From Methanosarcinaceae archaeon (GTDB taxonomy: Archaea > Halobacteriota > Methanosarcinia > Methanosarcinales > Methanosarcinaceae): 13,267 bases of DNA. This document shows, piece by piece, positions 7,205-13,267 of this stretch. The stretch covers positions 1-13,267 of the forward strand of contig DQIO01000279.1 of assembly GCA_020793555.1 (NCBI GenBank). The letters are read 5' to 3'. The notes under the pieces were generated by a model. That model was not told where the DNA came from and ran no database searches. It saw only the letters and a program-made list of their open reading frames with translations. Numbering within the stretch: the stretch's first letter is position 1; each line of letters opens with the position of its first letter. The position numbers were made by a program, and so were the translations under genes.

Positions 7205-7798
7205 TTACACCTTAGCTCTGCCCAGTTCAAAAGCATTGACATTGATATCTACTGTTTTTGGTGGAACCATCCCTTTTATGCAATCGATCAACAAGTCTTT
7301 ACTCATAGGCAAATAGTTAGATGCTGCCCCCACCATCACCACATTCATCGCCTGCGGATGCCCTGCCTTAATCGCAAGTTCAAATGCATTAAATGCCACC
7401 ACTTTAACTTTATGATTAGACTTAAGAACATCCACAATTTCAGATACATCAGGATATTCATCTCCTCCTGATGTCACTGTTACCGGTAAAACAGGTTGTG
7501 TGTTAACAATGACCACACCATCGTCAGAAAGGGAATCAATATACCGCAATGCTTCTACAGGTTCGAGTGCAAGAAGTACATCAGCCCCATGCAACGGGAT
7601 CATTGAACCCAATTCACACCCAAGCCTGATATGATTTACAACCGAACCGCCACGCTGAGCCATCCCATGCGTCTCTGCTGCACGGATTGGCACCCCAGCC
7701 AAAACCGCAGCCTTTCCGATAATATCGGATGCAAGAATTGCACCCTGCCCACCCACACCGGAAATTATAAGGTCCAGTTTTGTTTTGTCAGCACTCAT
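7205..7798 (-). CDS. iorB: Indolepyruvate oxidoreductase, beta subunit
   Basis: A 197-aa subunit of the ferredoxin-dependent enzyme that interconverts aryl pyruvates and aryl-acetyl-CoA. The N-terminal motif LIISGVGGQGAILASDIIG is the gamma-type domain signature of 2-oxoacid:ferredoxin oxidoreductases. It is followed by AAETHGMAQRGGSVVNHIR, the family's conserved block, and by GADVLLALEPVEALRYI. The length matches IorB of methanogens. The ATG overlaps the iorA TGA as ATGA, so the two subunits are translationally coupled. In methanogens the enzyme can run in reverse to make aromatic amino acids from aryl acids, though direction is not shown by sequence. The gene converges with the plus-strand cassette across a 130-nt gap. 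Confidence 0.95.
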   Translation of the reverse strand: MSADKTKLDLIISGVGGQGAILASDIIGKAAVLAGVPIRAAETHGMAQRGGSVVNHIRLGCELGSMIPLHGADVLLALEPVEALRYIDSLSDDGVVIVNTQPVLPVTVTSGGDEYPDVSEIVDVLKSNHKVKVVAFNAFELAIKAGHPQAMNVVMVGAASNYLPMSKDLLIDCIKGMVPPKTVDINVNAFELGRAKV

Positions 7799-9636
7799 TT
7801 TTTCACCTCCGAAATTGCATCAAATTTACATATCTGGCCACATACCCCGCATCCGGTGCAAAGTGCAGTGATATTCGCATGCTTACTTTCGGAATCAAAC
7901 TCAATTGCAGGACAACCGAATTTTACACATTGCTTACACCCTGTACACTTATCGACATCGATGACATACGGTTTTAACCTGATACCCGCACGTCTTGCAT
8001 CAATGACACATGCCTGTTCTGCAATAACAACGGATGTCCCATTGTATTCTTTCGCACGCTTGAAAACTTCCTCTGTTGCCTTGCGATCATAAGCATCAAC
8101 AACTTCTACGAACTCCGCGCCAAGACCACGACAAAGATTTTCGATTGATATATCAACTGTCGGTTCTCCGGTTGCAGTCTTTCCCATACCCGGATTCGGT
8201 TGATGCCCAGTCATGGCAGTCACGCGATTGTCAAGTATTGTGACAGTGATATTTGCTTTGTTGTAAACGGCATTCATAAGTCCGTTCATACCGGTATGGA
8301 AAAATGTAGAATCACCAATTGAGCAACATATCGGACGTGATTCGCCTGCATGATAAATCCCGGATGCAAGTGTTATGCTAGAACCCATGCAAAGTGTTGT
8401 TTCCACAGTACCGCTCTGGACACCAAGGGTGTAGCATCCAATATCGCTCGGATAAACTGCATCGTTGCCAAACACATTTTTCATGGCATAGTACACAGCC
8501 CTGTGAGAACATCCCGGACACATCGCAGGCGGCCTGAGTGGAAGTTTAATACTTGCCACATCAGCCATCTCTTCCATATCCACAGTAGACTCTGTAAGTT
8601 TGGTTTTTTCCCCCGTACCAAAGGCATTTGTTATTGCAGCTTCGCAAAGTTCAACATTCAATTCCCCAAACCTTGGTACAAAATCTCCTGTTTTTCCGAT
8701 TATTCTAGTACATGAACTTGTTTTATTTGTGATTATCCTTACCCTGTCCTCAACAACAGGTTCCAGTTCTTCAATAACAAGAACAGTATCCGCATGTTCA
8801 AGCATATTCATGATCAAACCTTCTGGAACAGGGTAAGTTCCAACTTTTAAGAATGATATATCAATCCCAAGATTCAAAATTGCCTCTTTTGCATACACAG
8901 ATGCAATTCCAGACGCAATTATTCCAATCTTTGATTCCGAGTCGTTATTTATTGACAGTTCATTCCACGACGAATTTTCGAGTTCCTTTGTGATATTTTC
9001 CTGAATCCCGAGAAGATGAGGGTGTCGCACACGTGCGTTCTTTGGGAGCATTACCCACCTATCTATGAGTTTCTCAAAATGCGCCCGTGGTCTGTCTTCA
9101 ACTATCTCACCAGGTTCGATATCAGATTTTCCATGTGAGATGCGGGTTGTCGGTCGGAATATTACAGGTATCTCGAATTTTTCGGATAATTCAAATGCAT
9201 AAGGGATCATGTCCTTTGCTTCCTGTATTGTGGATGGGTCAAGACATGGGACAAGTGAAAAATCTGCATACTTTCGGGTGTCTTGTTCATTTTGAGACGA
9301 GTGACATGAGGGATCATCTGCAACAATTATGACCATGCCGCCTTTGACACCTGTATATGCAAGTGTCATCAAAGGATCGGCTGCAACATTGAGTCCTACA
9401 TGCTTCATGGTAACAACGGAACGCACACCTGACCATGCGGCACCTGCCGCCACTTCCATTGCAACTTTTTCATTCACAGACCATTCAACATAGAAGTTCC
9501 TCTCGTCCATTCTTGACAATGTGTCAATAATCTCAGATGAAGGCGTGCCGGGATATCCCGATATGACCTGTGCGCCACCTTCTACAATTCCTCGCGCTAT
9601 TGCGACGTTGCCAAGCATATACTCGCGTGTGCTCAT
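7795..9636 (-). CDS. iorA: Indolepyruvate oxidoreductase, alpha subunit with 2x[4Fe-4S] domain
   Basis: A 613-aa fusion of the alpha, beta and ferredoxin-like parts of a 2-oxoacid:ferredoxin oxidoreductase. The N-terminal pyrimidine-binding domain contains GAQVISGYPGTPSSEIIDTL and NEKVAMEVAAGAAWSG. The C-terminal half holds the thiamine diphosphate-binding region, with CPGCSHR, the IGDSTFFHTGMNGLMNA motif and the partner TILDNRVTAMTGHQ. At the end are two iron-sulfur motifs: Cys564, 567, 570 and 575 (C-x2-C-x2-C-x4-C-P), and Cys593, 596, 599 and 603. These are the expected IorA spacings, so both clusters should form. AGGAGAT precedes the ATG, and a TATA-like CATATTTACC lies near 9673-9682. 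The protein is full length with no interruption. Confidence 0.96.
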   Translation of the reverse strand: MSTREYMLGNVAIARGIVEGGAQVISGYPGTPSSEIIDTLSRMDERNFYVEWSVNEKVAMEVAAGAAWSGVRSVVTMKHVGLNVAADPLMTLAYTGVKGGMVIIVADDPSCHSSQNEQDTRKYADFSLVPCLDPSTIQEAKDMIPYAFELSEKFEIPVIFRPTTRISHGKSDIEPGEIVEDRPRAHFEKLIDRWVMLPKNARVRHPHLLGIQENITKELENSSWNELSINNDSESKIGIIASGIASVYAKEAILNLGIDISFLKVGTYPVPEGLIMNMLEHADTVLVIEELEPVVEDRVRIITNKTSSCTRIIGKTGDFVPRFGELNVELCEAAITNAFGTGEKTKLTESTVDMEEMADVASIKLPLRPPAMCPGCSHRAVYYAMKNVFGNDAVYPSDIGCYTLGVQSGTVETTLCMGSSITLASGIYHAGESRPICCSIGDSTFFHTGMNGLMNAVYNKANITVTILDNRVTAMTGHQPNPGMGKTATGEPTVDISIENLCRGLGAEFVEVVDAYDRKATEEVFKRAKEYNGTSVVIAEQACVIDARRAGIRLKPYVIDVDKCTGCKQCVKFGCPAIEFDSESKHANITALCTGCGVCGQICKFDAISEVKK

Positions 9637-9840
9637 GTTAGATCTCCTGCAATTTTGATGAACTGCATTTATGGTAAATATGTCTTATGTGTGCCACTAA
9701 ATTGAAAGTACATAAGTCCCCACGATATGCAAATTTCATGTGCCTCAGAACTCATAGGGCTCATCACTATATCAGAACCGCTTCTCATCACAGGCACATC
9801 TATTCTATAATCCCTTACCTAAATCTATTATCCATGATAA
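9637..9840. other. Gap between pyrF and iorA
   Basis: This 204-nt gap holds the iorA ribosome binding site and its likely TATA box (minus strand, near 9673-9682). The rest shows no tRNA, no long ORF with a ribosome binding site, and no clear terminator for pyrF. Confidence 0.4.
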
Positions 9841-10488
9841 TTAATCCCGCATCTGTGCCACTATTTCGGCAGCCGCATCTTTTGGAGAATCCGCATTGTA
9901 GATACTGCGTCCGACAATCACCCAATCCGCGCCCGCGTTTATCGCGTCAGCCGCACTCCCGCCCTGTGCACCGACACCAGGCGAGATGATAGAAAGTTCA
10001 CTGCCGATTATGCTTCGTATCTCACTTACACGCTCCGGGCGCGTTGCAGGAGCAACTACACCGGACGCACCGCCCTCAAGTGCCATTTTTGCAATACTTT
10101 CAGCGACCGGACGGAAAAACTCGACACCACCGGGGTGGCTCATCTCTGTGACCACGTAGATATCTTTTCCGCTCACCTGTGCAGCATTCACGCACGCATC
10201 AAGGCTGTCCTGCCCTGTGAAACCGTGTACAATAACAGCATCCGCGCCGGCTTTGAATACCTGTTCGCATATCAGGCGGTCGGTGTTCGGGATGTCAGCG
10301 ACTTTGAAATCTGCGATTACAGGCGCGTATTTCGCGAGATCTTTGACAATGCCAAGTCCTGTCGCAAGGACAAGCGGATAGCCAACTTTTATTGCATCCA
10401 CGTATTCAAAGACGTCCTGTGCGATCCTGAGTGCGCTTTTTTTGTCTGTGACATCAAGTGCGAGTATGAGTTTGGTGTTTTTTTTCAT
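9841..10488 (-). CDS. pyrF: Orotidine-5'-phosphate decarboxylase
   Basis: A 215-aa TIM-barrel enzyme that makes UMP from OMP, the last step of de novo pyrimidine synthesis. Asp12 in LALDVT, Lys34 in AIKVGYPL, and the catalytic tetrad region D60-F-K62-V-A-D65-IPNT match the archaeal enzyme (equivalent to D20, K42, D70, K72 and D75 of the Methanothermobacter protein). The phosphate-binding end [13 protein letters not shown] is intact. The start is backed by AAGGAG 7-12 nt upstream and a TATA-like box 34-42 nt upstream. By hand count the gene is 339 of 648 bases G+C (52 percent), with many GCG and CGC codons, clearly richer than much of the surrounding DNA. It stands alone, with no pyrimidine genes beside it. 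Confidence 0.96.
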   Translation of the reverse strand: MKKNTKLILALDVTDKKSALRIAQDVFEYVDAIKVGYPLVLATGLGIVKDLAKYAPVIADFKVADIPNTDRLICEQVFKAGADAVIVHGFTGQDSLDACVNAAQVSGKDIYVVTEMSHPGGVEFFRPVAESIAKMALEGGASGVVAPATRPERVSEIRSIIGSELSIISPGVGAQGGSAADAINAGADWVIVGRSIYNADSPKDAAAEIVAQMRD

Positions 10489-10521
10489 TTGATTCTCCTT
10501 TTGTGAGTTAGTGGTTTTTGT

Positions 10522-10530
10522 CCATAAATT
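10522..10530 (-). promoter_or_regulatory. Probable TATA box for pyrF
   Basis: The minus strand reads AATTTATGG here, 34-42 nt before the pyrF ATG. Transcription would begin near 10500, leaving a leader of only about 13 nt that contains the AAGGAG site. Motif match only. Confidence 0.4.
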
Positions 10531-10793
10531 CTTATCCCATCTTTTTAGCTGTTTCTACACAGCGCCGTCAGCGCACAAACTCAGGAATATTCACATACAG
10601 GTGCCGATGTCAAAGAGAACGGGTGAGAAAGATATAGCAATTAACCGAAAGTAATGAAATCGGAGCATCAGTTCCTGCCGCAGGCGACGTATCCCAATGC
10701 TACCAAACCTATAATTCTCTCAAATTTCATCAATTTGTCCACAATTTTTCAGAAATAGTGAACCAATTGGGTGCTCTGCCCACTGCAATTAAC
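10531..10793. other. Gap between divergent pyrF and MC1 genes
   Basis: No gene is supported. A 15-codon plus-strand frame at 10607 (after AGGTG) and a short minus-strand frame beginning MKFERIIGLV are present but too short to call. Small inverted repeats are visible: GCGC-CGTCA-GCGC near 10562-10574 and CCTG-CCG-CAGG near 10674-10684. The two divergent promoters lie at its edges. Confidence 0.35.
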
Positions 10794-10796
10794 ATA

Positions 10797-10807
10797 CATA
10801 TATATTT
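10797..10807 (+). promoter_or_regulatory. Probable TATA box for the MC1 gene
   Basis: CATATATATTT lies about 50-60 nt before the MC1 ATG, predicting transcription from about 10828 and a leader of about 28 nt. GAGGT (10844-10848) in that leader is the ribosome binding site. MC1 is an abundant protein, so a strong TATA box is expected. Confidence 0.5.
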
Positions 10808-10855
10808 CATAAACTCCAATAACAATAGCAATGTACAGGTTATGAGGTAAATGAC

Positions 10856-11140
10856 ATGTCTGAAATAAAAAATTTTGTGTTAAGAGATAAGAAGGGAAAT
10901 GAACATGGTGTATTCACCGGGAAACAACCAAGACAAGCAGCCCTTAAAGCCGCAAACAAGGATAAAGGTACAAAGTCCAAACCTGTGACCCTTAGACTGC
11001 GAGAGCGTGGAACCAAGAAAGTCCATGTTTTCAATGGATGGAAAGAGATCGTTGATGCACCAAAAAACAAGCCTGCTTGGATGGCTGATAAAATCAATAA
11101 GCCTTTCGTGAAAAAAGTTGGTATCGAAAAACTCGAATGA
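10856..11140 (+). CDS. Chromosomal protein MC1 (archaeal DNA-bending nucleoid protein)
   Basis: A 94-aa basic protein that binds and sharply bends DNA as a monomer in Methanosarcinales and some haloarchaea. The whole protein matches the MC1 family: NFVLRDKKGNEHGVFTGKQ, then PRQAALKAANKDKGTKSKP, LRLRERGTKKVHVFNGWKEI and APKNKPAWMADKINKPFVKK. With the initiator Met removed, the DNA-contacting residues known for MC1 (Arg25, Trp61, Trp74, Met75) are all present. It stands alone, transcribed away from pyrF, and ends 26 nt before a strong hairpin terminator. Its presence is one of the best clues that the host belongs to the Methanosarcinaceae. Confidence 0.98.
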   Translation: MSEIKNFVLRDKKGNEHGVFTGKQPRQAALKAANKDKGTKSKPVTLRLRERGTKKVHVFNGWKEIVDAPKNKPAWMADKINKPFVKKVGIEKLE

Positions 11141-11166
11141 GTTTAGGATATTTTTTTATGTGAAAT

Positions 11167-11200
11167 TAGACCCATTGTGGGTGATGGGTCTACCTTTTTT
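11167..11200 (+). terminator. Hairpin and T-run terminator after MC1
   Basis: A perfect 9-bp stem, TAGACCCAT (11167-11175) with ATGGGTCTA (11184-11192), encloses an 8-nt loop and is followed by CC and six T residues (11195-11200). It sits 26 nt after the MC1 stop. Such stem plus T-run structures end transcription in bacteria; in archaea the T-run is the main signal, so termination here is likely. Confidence 0.65.
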
Positions 11201-11217
11201 ATCACTTTAACCCAAGT

Positions 11218-11600
11218 TTATAAGGAATCATTATATTTGACAACATCATCCAAATCAATCTCATACCAGTTTCCTGTAACATAATGTGCTTTAATGATGT
11301 TTCCATTACCAGTTTTCTTTAGCATACTCTGAAACCGGTATCTTGAGTTGATTCTTGCACATAGATACAGGCAACAACCTGAGAACATGCATTGTATCAA
11401 TGGCTTTCCCAATGCTTCCACTGGAATTCATTCCTTGATCGAAAACAAGAATCATGTCCTAATATAGTACTTTAATTTCCTCAAGATGCTCACAGATATC
11501 GTCTATTAATTCATGGAATTATTTTGAATCATGTTTGTTTGCAGGATAACTTATAAAGTCAGGTTACACTAAAGTTTTATTGTATGCAACAATTGACAAA
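11218..11600 (-). pseudogene. Decayed transposase fragment, IS1634/COG5421-like
   Basis: On the minus strand, successive pieces in nearly one frame read PDFISYPANKHDSK, stop (11521-11519), FHELIDDICEHLEEIKVLY, stop (11461-11459), then MILVFDQGMNSSGSIGKAID and LKIPVSEYAKENW before a third stop (11308-11306). The next frame continues GNIIKAHYVTGNWYEIDLDD and VVKYNDSL. This order (Y-P-x-N-x-x-D-S-K, then L-V-F-D-x-G-x-N-S, then IP-x-x-E-Y, then a VV-x-Y strand) is that of the DDE-type transposases of the IS1634 group common in Methanosarcinales. At least two in-frame stops and a frameshift make it inactive. Only the middle of the protein is left; I see no terminal inverted repeats or target duplications. 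Family assignment is from memory of motifs. Confidence 0.6.
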
Positions 11601-11801
11601 ATTCTGATGACAATCGCAATGCTCCAATTTGCAAGCATATTTTTCCGTATATACATTTGAAGTTTATGCCGCAAGTTATATATGTGGTAATAGATATGTG
11701 TTGCTGTGTTAAAAATATAATATAAATTTATATTAAATTTAGTAGTATATTATTAAGTAAATATACTTGTCATTCTAAATATCACTTTAAGGGGAGTGGT
11801 G
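11601..11801. other. AT-rich stretch before the small-ORF string
   Basis: No gene is seen. The stretch has several TATA-like runs (for example GTTATATATG near 11675) and a perfect 18-bp AT-only palindrome, TAATATAAATTTATATTA, at 11718-11735. The low complexity makes the palindrome weak evidence. It probably carries the promoter for the small ORF at 11802. Confidence 0.35.
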
Positions 11802-11873
11802 ATGAGATTGATGATTCTTTCAGATAAGGCAAAGTTCTATGGGTTATGGACAGATGGCTATCATAAAAAGTGA
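11802..11873 (+). CDS. Possible 23-aa peptide with a strong ribosome binding site
   Basis: ATG 11802 follows AAGGGGAGTGGTG directly and opens a frame reading MRLMILSDKAKFYGLWTDGY then HKK and stop. It overlaps the next small ORF in another frame. The ribosome binding site is good, but the peptide is unrecognised and may be a remnant of a longer gene. Confidence 0.25.
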   Translation: MRLMILSDKAKFYGLWTDGYHKK

Positions 11874-11946
11874 AGACTTTATTTTATTCATATTTGCAGT
11901 AATTATTCTAGCAACAAAAACAAAAAATGCAGTTGATTTGACATGA
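11839..11946 (+). CDS. Possible 35-aa single-helix membrane peptide
   Basis: A frame from ATG 11839 to TGA 11944-11946. It begins MGYGQMAIIKSED, then has one hydrophobic segment FILFIFAVIILAT (residues 14-26) and a polar end KTKNAVDLT. It lies inside and beyond the 11802 frame, in a different register, with no clear ribosome binding site of its own. The sequence looks like a small membrane peptide or the hydrophobic start of a decayed secreted protein. I do not recognise it. Confidence 0.25.
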   Translation: MGYGQMAIIKSEDFILFIFAVIILATKTKNAVDLT

Positions 11947-11976
11947 ATTTCTTTAGAAATTAAATTAATGTAAATT

Positions 11977-11999
11977 GCATATTTATACGAACAATTCGT
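11977..11999 (+). promoter_or_regulatory. TATA-like box with adjacent inverted repeat upstream of the small-ORF/S-layer unit
   Basis: GCATATTTATAC (11977-11988) looks like a TATA box. It overlaps a perfect 5-3-5 inverted repeat ACGAA-CAA-TTCGT (11987-11999), which would lie between the box and the predicted start near 12008, the usual place of archaeal repressor sites. The predicted leader runs about 35 nt to the ORF at 12043. Confidence 0.35.
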
Positions 12000-12042
12000 G
12001 TGATTTCATATAAACGATGTGGATTTTATTTGGGTGATGGAT

Positions 12043-12132
12043 ATGAATTTAGAAATGGTGAACAATAGAATTGATAATTGGGATGCTGCGAAGATCGCTT
12101 TTTATCTTAAAAGGAAGGTGGATGAGTTATGA
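12043..12132 (+). CDS. Possible 29-aa small protein, first link of a coupled chain
   Basis: The frame starts at ATG 12043 (or 12037, two codons earlier) after GGGTGAT and ends at TGA 12130-12132. It reads MNLEMVNNRIDNWDAAKIAF then YLKRKVDEL: a charged, helix-forming sequence with a dense mix of polar and aliphatic residues that looks like real protein. Its stop overlaps the next ATG as ATGA, and GGAAGGTGG within its last codons serves the next frame. Unrecognised; the coupling and ribosome binding sites are the main support. Confidence 0.4.
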   Translation: MNLEMVNNRIDNWDAAKIAFYLKRKVDEL

Positions 12133-12209
12133 TATACAAAACAATGATAAATATAAAATATAAGATGAAACTGTTTTTGCCAACTCTGCTGTTTGAGGTG
12201 GTGGCATGA
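12129..12209 (+). CDS. Possible 26-aa leader peptide coupled to the S-layer-like gene
   Basis: The frame runs from ATG 12129, inside an ATGA overlap with the 29-aa ORF, to TGA 12207-12209, which in turn overlaps the ATG of the secreted protein as ATGA. It reads MIYKTMINIKYKMKLFLPTL then LFEVVA: basic first half, hydrophobic second half. GGAAGGTGG lies 6-8 nt upstream, and its own last codons supply GAGGTG for the next gene. It could be a translational leader that sets expression of the surface protein, or a small membrane peptide. Confidence 0.4.
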   Translation: MIYKTMINIKYKMKLFLPTLLFEVVA

Positions 12210-13267
12210 ACATAAGTAGAATATTGATACTGGTGTTACTCAGTACATTTGTACTTAATGTAGGATTAGGAACTGCTTTGCAATCCACGATGACATTAAA
12301 TAATGGTACGGTAATGTCATATGTCTATGAGGCTGAGATTGATGATGGCAGTGCAATTAATTTTGTTGCAAGCAGTGTAGATCTTGCAAGTGAAGAATAT
12401 ATTCTGCACAGTGTATATTCAAGTGTGCCACCCACGATTGATGGATTGTTAAGCCTTAATGAATGGGGAGAACCGGAAATTGTTGACACGTTGAGTTACA
12501 CCAATGATTCAGTTAACTATGAAACACATGATCTGTTCGTGTATTTCATGAACGATAATAATTACTTGTATATTGCTGCAAAAATTGCAAACGATGACTA
12601 TGAATCTGATCTGAATGGAGATTGGGATGTAATTGAAATATGGTTCGATGGGAACAATAATGGAATAATTGAACCGGGTGAAGATATAAAACGGTTTACA
12701 AATCTTTTATACGAAGATTGGTTCTATGAGGGTGAATCAGAGGGCTATTATAATTGGAGTTCAGATGCAACGTTAGATGGCGAGGGTGTTGCAAGTCATT
12801 CAAACCAGGCTATTGGTGATTATATTTATGAGTTCAAAATTCCATTGAATTCAGGTGATGCTCATGATCTGGCAATAACATCTGATAGTACAATAGGATT
12901 ACACATTAGATATTCTGAATACTATTATGATTCAACCGATGAAAGTTGGATATGTGATGGAACCGAGGATGGTTGGCCAAATAATGATGACCAGTTCAAT
13001 GGTTCAAATTATGGGACATTGAAGTTGAACTCATCTTTGACTCCGCCCGGCTATATGGAAGAATTGGTATCAATAACCGGACCTCAACCTAACCCGATCA
13101 TCTGGAATGCATCCAACTTTGATGGTTTTAAGTACAATTCAAGCGACATCCAGAGCACAGAAACACTCACCATTGCTCCATTTACACTTCATGGACCTGA
13201 TATAGATCGAACAATAGAAGCCGGTAAACTAACATATACCACATCGTTTATTTTGAATGAATATCCC
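12206..13267 (+). CDS. Secreted S-layer-type protein with CBM9/DOMON-like domain, 3' end cut by window
   Basis: I translated 354 uninterrupted codons from ATG 12206 to the window edge. Residues 1-24 are a signal peptide (MNISRILILVLLSTFVLNVG, then likely cleavage after GTA). After a short linker, residues about 75-275 resemble a family 9 carbohydrate-binding/DOMON-like domain: PPTIDGLLSLNEWGE, NYLYIAAKIANDDYE, and an Asp-rich, possibly calcium-binding turn FDGNNNGIIEPGEDIKRF (147-164), ending NYGTLKL. From about residue 298, IIWNASNFDGFKY, TETLTI and then RTIEAGKLTYTTSF match the start of the Methanosarcina S-layer duplication domain (PF07752 type). The protein is therefore exported and probably part of, or bound to, the cell envelope. 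GAGGTG lies 5 nt upstream. The domain calls are by motif memory; the C-terminus and any membrane anchor are not seen. Confidence 0.85.
   Translation, partial: MNISRILILVLLSTFVLNVGLGTALQSTMTLNNGTVMSYVYEAEIDDGSAINFVASSVDLASEEYILHSVYSSVPPTIDGLLSLNEWGEPEIVDTLSYTNDSVNYETHDLFVYFMNDNNYLYIAAKIANDDYESDLNGDWDVIEIWFDGNNNGIIEPGEDIKRFTNLLYEDWFYEGESEGYYNWSSDATLDGEGVASHSNQAIGDYIYEFKIPLNSGDAHDLAITSDSTIGLHIRYSEYYYDSTDESWICDGTEDGWPNNDDQFNGSNYGTLKLNSSLTPPGYMEELVSITGPQPNPIIWNASNFDGFKYNSSDIQSTETLTIAPFTLHGPDIDRTIEAGKLTYTTSFILNEYP

Noticed and set aside
10607..10654. 15-codon frame (MSKRTGEKDIAINRK) after AGGTG
   Set aside because: It is too short to separate from chance, with no promoter and no conserved partner visible.
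11718..11735. Perfect 18-bp AT-only palindrome
   Set aside because: The surrounding sequence is almost pure A/T, so such palindromes arise easily; no second copy was seen.
1..13267. CRISPR arrays, tRNA or rRNA genes, long direct repeats
   Set aside because: I looked on both strands for regularly spaced repeats, tRNA T-loop signatures and rRNA motifs and saw none.

Overview
The window comes from an archaeon, very probably a methylotrophic member of the Methanosarcinaceae (a Methanococcoides, Methanolobus or Methanohalophilus type). The evidence is an archaeal-order ribosomal protein cluster that includes the RNase P protein Rpp29, a chromosomal protein MC1, a methanogen-type indolepyruvate oxidoreductase, and the start of a Methanosarcina-type S-layer duplication-domain protein. 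Ribosome binding sites of the GGAGGTG class and TATA-like promoters fit this. The exact genus is not settled by sequence reading alone.

Bases 1-5057 are one minus-strand operon, read right to left: uL3, uL4, uL23, uL2, uS19, uL22, uS3, uL29 and the start of Rpp29 (cut by the left edge). Gaps run from 15 nt to 4-nt overlaps. uL23 needs its start moved to the ATGA overlap with uL4. Upstream of uL3 is a 765-nt gap that holds one short minus-strand reading frame of 50 codons with three cysteines (5185-5337), too short for ordinary gene calling.

Bases 5823-7074 are a plus-strand three-gene cassette. Two paralogous small three-helix membrane proteins overlap by ATGA. They are followed by a soluble RecA/KaiC-fold protein that keeps a Walker B-like strand but has lost the P-loop. 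I cannot name its function, and it is the best candidate here for an undescribed system.

Bases 7205-9636 (minus) carry iorA-iorB, the ferredoxin-dependent indolepyruvate oxidoreductase. Bases 9841-10488 (minus) carry pyrF, the orotidine-5'-phosphate decarboxylase, which has a higher GC content than the surrounding DNA. Bases 10856-11140 (plus) encode MC1, followed by a clear hairpin plus T-run terminator.

The right end is accessory DNA. It holds a decayed minus-strand transposase of the IS1634/COG5421 type (about 11218-11600), an AT-rich stretch, and a string of very short plus-strand ORFs. Two of these (29 and 26 aa) are chained by ATGA overlaps into a secreted protein that runs off the window. 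That protein has a signal peptide, then a CBM9/DOMON-like domain, then the start of an S-layer duplication domain.
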